A stretch of DNA of 64,000 nt from assembly GCF_029504695.1 (NCBI RefSeq), contig NZ_JAQFIN010000015.1, positions 1 through 64,000 of the forward strand. Reading direction: 5' to 3'. This stretch comes from Parabacteroides sp. PF5-6 (GTDB lineage Bacteria; Bacteroidota; Bacteroidia; Bacteroidales; Tannerellaceae). This document shows, in pieces, positions 24,076-32,251 of the stretch. Position 1 is the first letter of the stretch; every line of letters begins with the position of its first letter. A program made the position numbers and the translations under genes. The notes under the pieces were generated by a model, which saw nothing but the letters and a program-made list of their open reading frames with translations, did no database searches and had not been told where the DNA came from.

Positions 24076-25376
24076 GTTCATTTGTCATAGAAGGAGGATA
24101 CCGGCTTTCGGGTGAGATCGTTCCGCAGGGAGCGAAGAACGAAGCGCTTCAGATCATCTGTGCCACGTTGCTTTCGCCGGAGAAGATCACCGTGCGCAAT
24201 GTGCCGGATATCCTGGATGTCAACAACCTGATCCAGCTCCTGCGGGATATGCGCGTCAAGGTGGAGCATCCGGCCGCCGATACCTATACGTTTCAGGCCG
24301 ACGATGTCGATCTGGACTATATGTGCAGTGAAGACTTCTTTCGTAAGAGCGCTTCGTTGAGAGGCTCGGTGATGATCGTCGGACCATTGGTCGGCCGTTT
24401 CGGCAAAGCGATGATCCCCAAGCCGGGAGGCGACAAGATCGGACGCCGACGTCTGGACACGCACTTTGTCGGGATCCAGAAGTTGGGTGCTTGTTTTCAC
24501 TACGACAATGAAAGGCAAGTCTACGAGGTAGAAGCCAAAGAGTTGAAAGGCACCTATATGCTATTGGACGAAGCCTCGGTGACGGGAACCGCCAATATCG
24601 TGATGGCTGCCGTACGGGCCAAAGGCAGAACGACGATCTACAACGCCGCCTGCGAGCCTTACCTGCAACAACTCTGCGCGTTACTGAACCGGATGGGTGC
24701 CCGCATCTCCGGTGTCGGCTCCAATTTACTGACTATTGAAGGCGTTGACGCTTTAGGCGCCGCCGAACATACCATACTTCCCGATATGATCGAGGTCGGC
24801 AGCTTCATTGGTATGGCTGCCATGACCGGATCAGACATCCTGATCAAGAATACCGGGTACGATCACCTGGGTATTATCCCCGACTCTTTCCGCCGGCTGG
24901 GCATTACCGTCGAGCAGAAAGGGGACGATATCCATGTGCCGACCCACGACTCCTACCAGATCGATACCTTTATCGACGGATCGATCATGACCATTGCCGA
25001 CGCACCCTGGCCGGGGCTGACTCCCGACCTGTTGAGCGTATTCCTGGTCGTCGCCACGCAGGCGGTAGGCAGTGTCTTGATCCACCAGAAGATGTTCGAG
25101 AGCCGCCTTTTCTTTGTGGATAAACTCATCGACATGGGCGCGCAGATCATCCTCTGCGATCCGCACCGGGCAACGGTCATCGGACTGGGTAACCGTTTCC
25201 GCCTGCGCGGAGCTTCGATGATCTCTCCCGATATCCGTGCCGGAATAGCCATGCTGATCGCGGCTCTGAGCGCGGAAGGAACCAGCAAGATCGACAATAT
25301 CGACCAGATCGACCGGGGCTATCAGGACATCGACAAACGACTAAACCAGATCGGAGCCCGTATCACCCGCCTGTAA
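24072..25376 (+). CDS. murA: UDP-GlcNAc 1-carboxyvinyltransferase MurA, Asp variant
   Basis: 434 residues; catalyses the first committed step of peptidoglycan synthesis, transfer of enolpyruvate from PEP to UDP-GlcNAc, in the cytosol. EPSP-synthase-like double domain, with KNEALQ near the N-terminus and the loop PKPGGDKIGRRRLD. The residue that is Cys115 in E. coli is Asp121 here (codon GAC at 24432-24434), the substitution known to make MurA insensitive to fosfomycin. Second gene of the DUF4290-murA-rimM-M23-dxr-rseP operon. Confidence 0.95.
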   Translation: MSSFVIEGGYRLSGEIVPQGAKNEALQIICATLLSPEKITVRNVPDILDVNNLIQLLRDMRVKVEHPAADTYTFQADDVDLDYMCSEDFFRKSASLRGSVMIVGPLVGRFGKAMIPKPGGDKIGRRRLDTHFVGIQKLGACFHYDNERQVYEVEAKELKGTYMLLDEASVTGTANIVMAAVRAKGRTTIYNAACEPYLQQLCALLNRMGARISGVGSNLLTIEGVDALGAAEHTILPDMIEVGSFIGMAAMTGSDILIKNTGYDHLGIIPDSFRRLGITVEQKGDDIHVPTHDSYQIDTFIDGSIMTIADAPWPGLTPDLLSVFLVVATQAVGSVLIHQKMFESRLFFVDKLIDMGAQIILCDPHRATVIGLGNRFRLRGASMISPDIRAGIAMLIAALSAEGTSKIDNIDQIDRGYQDIDKRLNQIGARITRL

Positions 25377-25387
25377 GCCTTTGCACC

Positions 25388-25909
25388 ATGATAAAAAAAG
25401 AAGAGGTATTCAAGATCGGACAATTCGCCAAACCGCATGGGGTGAAAGGGGAGATCTCCCTGTTGACCACCTGCGACCTGTTCGACGAAGCCGAAGAGCC
25501 TTACGTGGTCTGCGAGATCGACGGCATACTCGTGCCTTTCTTCGTGGAGGAATACCGCTACAAGAGCGATAACGTCATGTTGATCAAGCTCGAACACGTG
25601 GATACGGAAGATGCCGCCCGCGAATTCGTCAACCGCGAAGTGTATTACCCGCTGGAAGGCATGGAAGAAGATACGCTGGTGGGCGATATGACCTGGGACA
25701 GCTTCGTCGGTTACACGGTAAAGGACACCCGGGAAGGTCTTTTGGGCCGGATCACCGCCATAGACGAGAGCACGATCAACGTACTCTTGCATATTGATTA
25801 CAAAGGGAATGAACTATTGTTTCCCGCGGCAGAAGAATTGATAGTTGACGTAAACCATGCCGAAAAGGAGATGACAGTCGCCCTGCCGGACGGTTTATTG
25901 GAGATTTAA
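25388..25909 (+). CDS. rimM: 16S rRNA processing protein RimM
   Basis: 173 residues. N-terminal RimM beta-barrel opening with FKIGQFAKPHGVKGEISLL and a C-terminal PRC-barrel (about 98-173: TWDSFVGYTVKDTREGLLGRITAID...FPAAEELI). Helps mature the 30S head by binding S19. Lies 11 bp after murA and 5 bp before the M23 gene. Confidence 0.94.
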   Translation: MIKKEEVFKIGQFAKPHGVKGEISLLTTCDLFDEAEEPYVVCEIDGILVPFFVEEYRYKSDNVMLIKLEHVDTEDAAREFVNREVYYPLEGMEEDTLVGDMTWDSFVGYTVKDTREGLLGRITAIDESTINVLLHIDYKGNELLFPAAEELIVDVNHAEKEMTVALPDGLLEI

Positions 25910-25914
25910 GGACA

Positions 25915-26787
25915 ATGGCAAAAAAGAAGAAAAAGAAAAACAGGAAATCTTTCTGGCACCAGATACGCTTCAAGTACAAGCTCTCCTTTTTCAACGAGAG
26001 CACACTGGAGGAGGTCTGGTCGTTGCGCGTATCCCTGTTTTCGGCGATCACCTCGATCTTGTTCTTCGCCCTTTTCCTGATCACAATCACTTCGGCGATC
26101 ATCATCATGACGCCGATCCGCAACTACCTGCCGGGCTATCTGGATGTGGAAGTGCGCAAGGTGATCGTGCAGAACGCCCTGCGTGCCGACTCGTTGGAGC
26201 GGATGATCGCCATCCAGTCGTTCTACCTCGATAATGTCGCCGGAATCCTGGCGGGTACGACCCCGTTGGACTCCATCCGGACGGTCGATTCCCTGGCGCA
26301 GGTCAACCCTCACTACGAAATTCCCCGCTCGGCGCGGGAAGACGAGTTTGTGCGCACCTTCGAAGAAGAAGAGAAATACAACCTGACCAGCCTCAACCCC
26401 AACCCGGTACCGACAGACGGCATCTTCTTTGTCAAACCGATCAACGGGGTGATCTCGGCGGCTTACGAGCCGGAGATCAGGCATTATGGCATCGACCTGG
26501 TGGCCTCTCCGAACGAGAGTGTCTTGGCTACGCTGGACGGGACGGTGGTCTTTACCGGCTTCGATCCGAACTACGGCAATGTGATCCAGATCCAGCACCG
26601 GAATGGCTTTCTTTCCGTCTACAAGCACAATGAGTTATTATTGAAAGAGATCGGCGATCCGGTGGTTGCCGGCGAGGCCATCGCATTGGTCGGCAATACG
26701 GGCAAATTATCGACCGGGCCGCATCTGCATTTTGAGTTATGGTACCGCGGAAGCCCGGTCAACCCGGCGGAATACATCGCATTCTAA
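25915..26787 (+). CDS. M23 family peptidase, membrane-anchored
   Basis: 290 residues. A very basic N-terminus (poly-Lys), one membrane helix at about 43-65 and a periplasmic C-terminal LytM domain (about 180-290) with the first metal ligands in HYGIDL and the HLHFELW motif near residue 273. The usual HxxxD and HxH ligands are present, so it may be an active D,D-endopeptidase on peptidoglycan. Context between murA/rimM and dxr/rseP is conserved in Bacteroidales. Substrate not proven. Confidence 0.9.
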   Translation: MAKKKKKKNRKSFWHQIRFKYKLSFFNESTLEEVWSLRVSLFSAITSILFFALFLITITSAIIIMTPIRNYLPGYLDVEVRKVIVQNALRADSLERMIAIQSFYLDNVAGILAGTTPLDSIRTVDSLAQVNPHYEIPRSAREDEFVRTFEEEEKYNLTSLNPNPVPTDGIFFVKPINGVISAAYEPEIRHYGIDLVASPNESVLATLDGTVVFTGFDPNYGNVIQIQHRNGFLSVYKHNELLLKEIGDPVVAGEAIALVGNTGKLSTGPHLHFELWYRGSPVNPAEYIAF

Positions 26788-26791
26788 AGAG

Positions 26792-27940
26792 ATGAAGAGA
26801 CAATTAGCCATATTGGGATCCACCGGATCCATCGGGACGCAAGCCTTGGAAGTAGTCAGTGAGAACCCTGACCTTTTCGAAGTCTATGCCTTGACGGCCA
26901 ACAACCAGGTGGATCTGTTGATCAACCAGGCACGCCGTTTCATGCCCGAGGTGGTGGTGATTGCCAACGAGCAGAAGTACCCCGAACTGAAAGAGGCTTT
27001 GGAAGACCTGCCGATCAAGGTATGGGCGGGAGCGGATGCCATCGCCCAGGTGGTGCAGTCGGAGCCGATCCAGATGGTGTTGACCGCCATGGTGGGCTAT
27101 TCCGGCCTGAAGCCGACCATTGCTGCCATCAAAGCGGGCAAGGCTATCGCGTTGGCGAATAAAGAGACATTGGTGGTGGCCGGCGAATTGATCACCGCAT
27201 TGGCACAGGAATACAAGGTACCCGTATTGCCGGTCGACTCCGAGCATTCGGCTATCTTCCAATGCCTGGTGGGCGCCTGGGAGAACCCGGTGGAGAAGAT
27301 CCTGTTGACGGCTTCGGGTGGTCCGTTCCGTACGCTGCCGATCGACGAACTGGCGAAGGTCACCAAAGCCCAGGCCTTGCGGCATCCGAACTGGACGATG
27401 GGTGCTAAGATCACCATCGACTCCGCTTCGATGATGAACAAAGGATTCGAGATGATCGAAGCCAAATGGCTGTTCGGCCTTGCGCCCGAGCAGATCGAGG
27501 TATTGGTGCATCCGCAGTCGATCATTCATTCGATGGTGCAGTTCGAAGACGGTGCGGTAATGGCGCAGTTGGGCATCCCCGATATGAAATTGCCGATCGC
27601 TTACGCTTTCTCTTATCCCAAGCGGTTGAAGAGTACAGCGCCCCGGTTGGATTTCCTGCAGCAGCATTCGTTGACGTTCGAAGAACCGGATACGACCCGC
27701 TTCCGTAACCTGGCTTTCGCCTACGAAGCGATTCACAAAGGAGGGAATCTGCCTTGCGTGATGAACGCCGCCAACGAGGTGGTGGTCGCCGCCTTTCTGG
27801 AAGACCGGATCGGCTTCCTGCAAATGAGCGAGGTGATCGAACAGACCATGGCTAAGGTAACGTTTATCCAAACCCCAACCTACGATAACTATGTTGAAAC
27901 AGACGCCGAAGCACGGCGCATTGCAAAAACATTATTTTAA
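26792..27940 (+). CDS. dxr: 1-deoxy-D-xylulose 5-phosphate reductoisomerase
   Basis: 382 residues from the ATG at 26792, 4 bp after the M23 stop; a longer frame from 26666 runs inside the M23 gene and is rejected. NADPH-binding LGSTGSIGTQAL at the N-terminus, ANKETLVVAGELI (about 109-121), VDSEHSAIFQCL (about 136-147) with catalytic acidic residues, and SASMMNKGFEMIEA. Converts DXP to MEP in isoprenoid synthesis. Confidence 0.95.
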   Translation: MKRQLAILGSTGSIGTQALEVVSENPDLFEVYALTANNQVDLLINQARRFMPEVVVIANEQKYPELKEALEDLPIKVWAGADAIAQVVQSEPIQMVLTAMVGYSGLKPTIAAIKAGKAIALANKETLVVAGELITALAQEYKVPVLPVDSEHSAIFQCLVGAWENPVEKILLTASGGPFRTLPIDELAKVTKAQALRHPNWTMGAKITIDSASMMNKGFEMIEAKWLFGLAPEQIEVLVHPQSIIHSMVQFEDGAVMAQLGIPDMKLPIAYAFSYPKRLKSTAPRLDFLQQHSLTFEEPDTTRFRNLAFAYEAIHKGGNLPCVMNAANEVVVAAFLEDRIGFLQMSEVIEQTMAKVTFIQTPTYDNYVETDAEARRIAKTLF

Positions 27941-27957
27941 TAAGTAATACAAAGTTG

Positions 27958-29286
27958 ATGGAAACATTTCTGATTAAGGCTTTACAACTCATTCTGAGTT
28001 TATCCATACTGGTGATCGTGCACGAGTTCGGACACTTTATCTTTGCCCGCATCTATGGCGTGCGGGTCGAGAAGTTCTATTTATTCTTCGATGCCTGGTT
28101 TGCCCTGTTCCGCTATAAACCGAAGAATAGCGAGACGGAATATGGCATCGGCTGGCTTCCGCTGGGCGGCTATTGTAAGATCTCCGGCATGATCGACGAG
28201 AGCATGGACAAAGAACAGATGGCACAGCCGCCACAGCCCTATGAGTTTCGTTCGAAGTCGGCCGGTAAGCGGTTGATGATCATGATTGCCGGGGTATTGT
28301 TTAACTTCCTTTTGGCCTTGTTTATCTATTCGATGGTCTTGTATAAATGGGGAGATACCTTCGTTCCGTTGGAAAAGATGAGCAACGGGATGTATTATAG
28401 CGAGACCTTCCACAACGTGGGCTTCCAGGATGGTGACGTATTGTTGAAAGCGGATGATCAACCGCTGGAACGCTTCGGCGAGCACAGCTTCCGGGCGGTG
28501 GTGAACGCGGCCAACGTAACCGTTTTGCGCAATGGCGTACCTACGGTGATTGCTATGCCGGAAGATATGATGCAACGCGTCTTGCGCGACAAGCAAGGCT
28601 TTGCCGATCCGAACCGTACACCGATGGTCGTCAAAGAACTGCCCGACAAGAACGCCCCTGCCGCCCTGGCGGGGATGTTACCCAATGATAGCATCGTCTC
28701 AATGAACGGCATCGCGACCCCTTTGGTGGAAGATGCGTTTAAGATCCTCGATGAAAACAAAGACCAGGATATCGAAGTGGGCTATTACCGGAACGGAGAG
28801 CTGCGTTCAACGGTGGTACACACCACGATAGACGGCAAGCTCGGCGTTTCCCTCAAGCTCTACCCCGATATCTACGGCACGGTCACCCGCACTTATGGCT
28901 TCTTCGAATCTTTCCCGGCGGGAATCCAACTGGGAGTGAATACACTGAAAGGCTATGTGAACGATATGAAGTTTGTCTTCACCAAAGAAGGCGCCAGCAG
29001 CCTGGGTGGTTTCGGCACGATTGGCGGCTTGTTCCCGGCAAAATGGAACTGGCGCGTGTTCTGGGAGCGTACCGCTTTCCTATCCATTATCCTGGCGTTT
29101 ATGAATATCCTGCCGATCCCGGCGTTAGACGGCGGACACGTGATGTTCCTGTGCTACGAAGTGATCGCTCGCCGCAAGCCCAGCGATAAGTTTTTGGAAT
29201 ACGCGCAGATCACCGGTATGTTGATCCTTTTTGCCTTATTGATCTACGCCAATGGCAACGATCTGGTCCGCTTTTTTCTGAAGTAA
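27958..29286 (+). CDS. rseP: Site-2 protease RseP
   Basis: 442 residues from the ATG at 27958 (a TTG one codon earlier is less likely). Zinc motif VIVHEFGH in the first helix, one or two PDZ domains (about 130-320), and the second metal site NILPIPALDGGH near the C-terminus. A membrane protease that trims anti-sigma factors or signal-peptide remnants. Last gene of the murA operon; 18 bp after dxr. The palindrome array C follows its stop. Confidence 0.94.
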   Translation: METFLIKALQLILSLSILVIVHEFGHFIFARIYGVRVEKFYLFFDAWFALFRYKPKNSETEYGIGWLPLGGYCKISGMIDESMDKEQMAQPPQPYEFRSKSAGKRLMIMIAGVLFNFLLALFIYSMVLYKWGDTFVPLEKMSNGMYYSETFHNVGFQDGDVLLKADDQPLERFGEHSFRAVVNAANVTVLRNGVPTVIAMPEDMMQRVLRDKQGFADPNRTPMVVKELPDKNAPAALAGMLPNDSIVSMNGIATPLVEDAFKILDENKDQDIEVGYYRNGELRSTVVHTTIDGKLGVSLKLYPDIYGTVTRTYGFFESFPAGIQLGVNTLKGYVNDMKFVFTKEGASSLGGFGTIGGLFPAKWNWRVFWERTAFLSIILAFMNILPIPALDGGHVMFLCYEVIARRKPSDKFLEYAQITGMLILFALLIYANGNDLVRFFLK

Positions 29287-29325
29287 GGCAGCCGAATGCC
29301 TAAAATAGGGAGCTATTATTATTTA

Positions 29326-29413
29326 GAGGTACCTCAAAACGGATTATGAGGTACGTCAAAACAAATTTAGAGGTACCTCAAAATCAAATTTGAGGTACCT
29401 CTAAATTTTTATG
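29326..29413. repeat. Array of four 22-bp palindromic repeats (array C)
   Basis: GAGGTACCTC palindromes begin at 29326, 29348 (GAGGTACGTC, one change), 29370 and 29392, an exact 22-bp period. Spacers are A-rich and differ. The array fills the gap between the convergent ends of rseP and the mesaconase beta gene. Same geometry as arrays A and B, different sequence. Confidence 0.95.
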
Positions 29414-29424
29414 CCTGCCGGCTT

Positions 29425-29991
29425 TTAGTGAAGTGCTGCCGGATGGGCAAAAAGAGCCCGTCCTTCTTCGTACATATTACGGCCCTGACTGTCGATAGCG
29501 ACGATCACCGGCAGTTCACGCACGACCAGGCGACGCACTGCTTCGGTGCCCAGTTCATCGTAGGCAATCACCTCGGCAGATTCCACACAGCGCCCCATCA
29601 GGGCTGCCGCTCCACCGATCGCGGCGAAGTAGACACCCGTATGTTTCCGGATCGCTTCGATCACCTCAGGGCTACGGAAGCCTTTACCGATCATCACCTT
29701 CAAGCCTTGTTCGATCAAGCGGGGCGAATAGAGATCCATACGGCCACTGGTGGTCGGTCCCACCGATCCGATGGGTTTGCCCGGCTTCGGCGGGCAGGGA
29801 CCGGCATAGTAAATGGCAGCACCCTGAAAGTCAAAAGGCATTGCCTTACCTGCATCGAGGTATTCACACATCCGCTTATGAGCGGCATCGCGGGCAGTAT
29901 AGACCACACCGGAGATATACACCATGTCTCCGGCTTTTAATTCCCGGATCACCTCATCGGTGAAGGGAGGGGTTATTATTTTTTTTGTCAT
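29425..29991 (-). CDS. Class I fumarase-like beta subunit, probable mesaconase
   Basis: 188 residues from the ATG at 29991; a longer frame to 30102 would be read from an inserted hairpin and is rejected. It matches the C-terminal (beta) domain of class I fumarases and tartrate dehydratases: GDMVYISGVVYTARDAAHKRM, GPTTSGRMD, IGKGF, IGGAAALM and the end VAIDSQGRNMYEEG. Its place behind glutamate mutase and methylaspartate ammonia-lyase suggests hydration of mesaconate to citramalate together with the alpha subunit. Fumarate or tartrate activity is the alternative. Confidence 0.8.
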   Translation of the reverse strand: MTKKIITPPFTDEVIRELKAGDMVYISGVVYTARDAAHKRMCEYLDAGKAMPFDFQGAAIYYAGPCPPKPGKPIGSVGPTTSGRMDLYSPRLIEQGLKVMIGKGFRSPEVIEAIRKHTGVYFAAIGGAAALMGRCVESAEVIAYDELGTEAVRRLVVRELPVIVAIDSQGRNMYEEGRALFAHPAALH

Positions 29992-30013
29992 TTCTTTATT
30001 TTTTAATATCCTC

Positions 30014-30117
30014 GTAGGGGCAGCCCTTGTGGCCGCCCGATGGTTGATCACACAAGACTCCTTGTGGCTGCCCGATGGTTGATCACACAAGAGGGCAGCC
30101 ACAAGGGCTGCCCCTAC
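30014..30117. repeat. Dispersed hairpin element inside mesaconase gene pair
   Basis: Arms 30014-30038 and 30093-30117 (GTAGGGGCAGCCCTTGTGGC...) are reverse complements at 24 of 25 bases. Between them two direct copies of GCCCGATGGTTGATCACACA (near 30035 and 30070). It sits in the 140-bp gap between the alpha and beta genes. This type of G/C-rich hairpin is widespread in Bacteroidales genomes to my knowledge. Confidence 0.85.
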
Positions 30118-30131
30118 AGGTTCATATTATA

Positions 30132-30980
30132 TTACAATTTTCCTTCGCTATGCCGTGTCGCATGGCAACCAATATTCACCGCTACCGGCAAGCCGGCGAT
30201 ATGGGTGGCGTAGGTCAGGATGTTCACCGCCAAAGCCGTCGTCGTGCCACCGAAGCCTGCCGGGCCGATGCCCAGTTGGTTGATCGATTGCAGGAGTTCT
30301 TCTTCCAGTTCGGCCAAGGCCGGGTCGGGGTTTCGCTCGCCCACGGGGCGCAACAATGCTTTCTTGCTCAACAGGGCACTCTTCTCCATCGTACCACCGA
30401 TACCCACGCCGACAATGATCGGCGGACAGGGATTAGCGCCTGCGTCGGAGACGGTCCGGATCACAAAGTCCTTCACGCCCGGCAAGCCCTGGCTGGGCTT
30501 GAGCATCCGCAGTCCACTCATATTCTCACTGCCGAAGCCTTTGGGCGCAACCGTGATATGCAAACCATCGCCCGGCACGATCTCGTAGTGGATCACCGCC
30601 GGCGTATTGTCTTTCGTATTCACCCGGTCCAAGGGATCGCGCACAACCGACTTGCGCAGGTAACCTTTCTCGTAACCCCGGCGCACGCCTTCGTTGATCG
30701 CCTCCTCGAGGGAGCCACCCGTGAGGTGTACCTCCTGCCCGAGGGTGACGAACACCACAGTCATACCCGTGTCCTGGCAGATAGGCGCCGTTTCGTCGCG
30801 GGCGATCTGTGCATTCTCGACCAGGGTGTTCAAGATATCTTTCCCCAGGGGGGATTGCTCCGTTGCCCGGCAGTTCTTCAGGCAACTGTAGATGTCATCC
30901 GTCAGATGACAGTTGGCTTCGATGCAAAGCCGTTCGACAAGATCGGTCACCTTGTCGGTATGTATTTCTCTGATCATCAT
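30132..30980 (-). CDS. Class I fumarase-like alpha subunit, probable mesaconase
   Basis: 282 residues from the ATG at 30980, whose ATGA overlaps the stop of the preceding gene. Matches the iron-sulfur (alpha) part of class I fumarases: Cys in ARDETAPICQDTGM, the stretch NPCPPIIVGVGIGG and the third Cys in VNIGCHATRH, which would hold a 4Fe-4S cluster. Operon context points to mesaconase (2-methylmalate dehydratase), as in clostridial glutamate fermentation. Oxygen-sensitive enzyme expected. Confidence 0.82.
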   Translation of the reverse strand: MMIREIHTDKVTDLVERLCIEANCHLTDDIYSCLKNCRATEQSPLGKDILNTLVENAQIARDETAPICQDTGMTVVFVTLGQEVHLTGGSLEEAINEGVRRGYEKGYLRKSVVRDPLDRVNTKDNTPAVIHYEIVPGDGLHITVAPKGFGSENMSGLRMLKPSQGLPGVKDFVIRTVSDAGANPCPPIIVGVGIGGTMEKSALLSKKALLRPVGERNPDPALAELEEELLQSINQLGIGPAGFGGTTTALAVNILTYATHIAGLPVAVNIGCHATRHSEGKL

Positions 30981-31927
30981 ATCTTTTTTCGTTGAAGGAA
31001 GTGGGCGGTGTTCAGGTTGTCGATCACGATGTCTTCGTTGTCGCTCAACACGCCGACGATGCAATACGTATCGGTCTTCGGGTCGGGAACGAACCGTTTG
31101 ATCAACGTGAAGGCCTCCACCTCCGAGGTATTGAGTACATGCAGGCGCGGGAAGTTACAAGCCACCTTGCGGTCGCCGATCAGGATATGGTCTTCGTCGC
31201 AATAGCAGATATCCAAATGCTTATCGATCTCTTCACGGATGCGGGCATTCAGTTGTTCAAAGTCCAGCTCGGGCTGTTCGGTGAGTTTCAGGACAAAGCC
31301 GTTGCGCATATCGGAAGGATAGATGATACGCCGGTCGATGCCGAACTCCGTCGTCAGGAGCATGATCGTAATGTCTTCGATCGAGTGCGCCACCCGGCGG
31401 TAGTGCAACGAACGCGAGACGATATCGTAGATGCTCTGCGGCTGCGGTCCGAAGATACTCGGACGGGTCACGATAATCTCTTCCCCGATGCCCACCAGGA
31501 TATCGGCATTGATACCCAAAGCGGGATACAAGAGGTTGAAATGTTCGATGATCACCCGCCGCCCGTGGTCGAGCGCGTTGCGCACAAAGTCGACGATCTC
31601 GAACATCTGCGTGAAAGCGATCTGAAACCGCATATCGATATGGTAGGTGCTGGCCTGTTCGACGCTGTCGAAGAGTTCACGCACCTGCATGATCTTCCGC
31701 GGGTTCAGCATATCGTCATCGTTCGAGAGCTCCAGCCCGGGAAACATCCCCCGAATCAGGGAGGACTTTCCCGAGCCGGCGTCACCCACGATGCCGATCA
31801 GCCGGTCGGTGTATGTCAGATGCCGCTGCGCGATCTGTTCCCCCAGAAACAAAAGCCGTTCCCGCCCATGCGGGGCGAAATACTGGGAGAAGACCGAATA
31901 TTCCTGTATCGGGCTGCGCAGGTCCAT
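30977..31927 (-). CDS. P-loop NTPase of unknown function in methylaspartate operon
   Basis: 316 residues. N-terminal P-loop IVGDAGSGKSSLIRGMFPG (about 45-63) and a likely Walker B in RRVIIEHFNLLYPAL (about 135), as in uridine-kinase-like or GTPase folds. The C-terminal third has no recognised domain. Both ends overlap neighbours (start shares its first base with the DUF4387 stop; its stop overlaps the mesaconase alpha start), so it is translated as a fixed part of the set. It could be a maturation or reactivation factor, or a kinase; neither can be decided here. Confidence 0.65.
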   Translation of the reverse strand: MDLRSPIQEYSVFSQYFAPHGRERLLFLGEQIAQRHLTYTDRLIGIVGDAGSGKSSLIRGMFPGLELSNDDDMLNPRKIMQVRELFDSVEQASTYHIDMRFQIAFTQMFEIVDFVRNALDHGRRVIIEHFNLLYPALGINADILVGIGEEIIVTRPSIFGPQPQSIYDIVSRSLHYRRVAHSIEDITIMLLTTEFGIDRRIIYPSDMRNGFVLKLTEQPELDFEQLNARIREEIDKHLDICYCDEDHILIGDRKVACNFPRLHVLNTSEVEAFTLIKRFVPDPKTDTYCIVGVLSDNEDIVIDNLNTAHFLQRKKI

Positions 31928-32244
31928 CAGATCTGCACTTTATATCCCAAGAGCGGGGAGTGTTGCTGCGCGCCGTAGACATCCGTTTCTCCCAAAGCGC
32001 CGGAAGGGATCGGACGAACGATCGTAATCTTCACCGCTTTGGCAGGATCGAAATACACCAGTTTGATAATATCCGACTGCGGGATATTATACAAGGCCGC
32101 GAAGGCAGGCTCATTGATCGCCTTGGCCTCCTTTACTTTGTGGTACGTCTCGAAGTCTTTGAATATCACATCAAAGGTCAATTCGTACGGGCCGGAATTT
32201 TTGCTTCGGATAACCGAAGCGATATCTCTTAAGTTATATTCCAT
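31927..32244 (-). CDS. DUF4387 protein
   Basis: 105 residues: LRDIASVIRSKNSGPYELTFDVIFKD, then YNIPQSDIIKLVYFDPAKAVKITIVRP. This is the DUF4387 family, usually encoded right beside AtuA (DUF1446) proteins; the two probably form a complex. Function unknown. 7 bp after the AtuA gene. Confidence 0.82.
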   Translation of the reverse strand: MEYNLRDIASVIRSKNSGPYELTFDVIFKDFETYHKVKEAKAINEPAFAALYNIPQSDIIKLVYFDPAKAVKITIVRPIPSGALGETDVYGAQQHSPLLGYKVQI

Positions 32245-32251
32245 AATTCTT

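Noticed and set aside
26666-26791. Longer dxr start
   Set aside because: Lies in the M23 gene in another frame; the ATG at 26792 gives a normal Dxr N-terminus.
29992-30102. Longer mesaconase beta start
   Set aside because: Extension is translated hairpin element and has no homology to class I fumarase beta domains.
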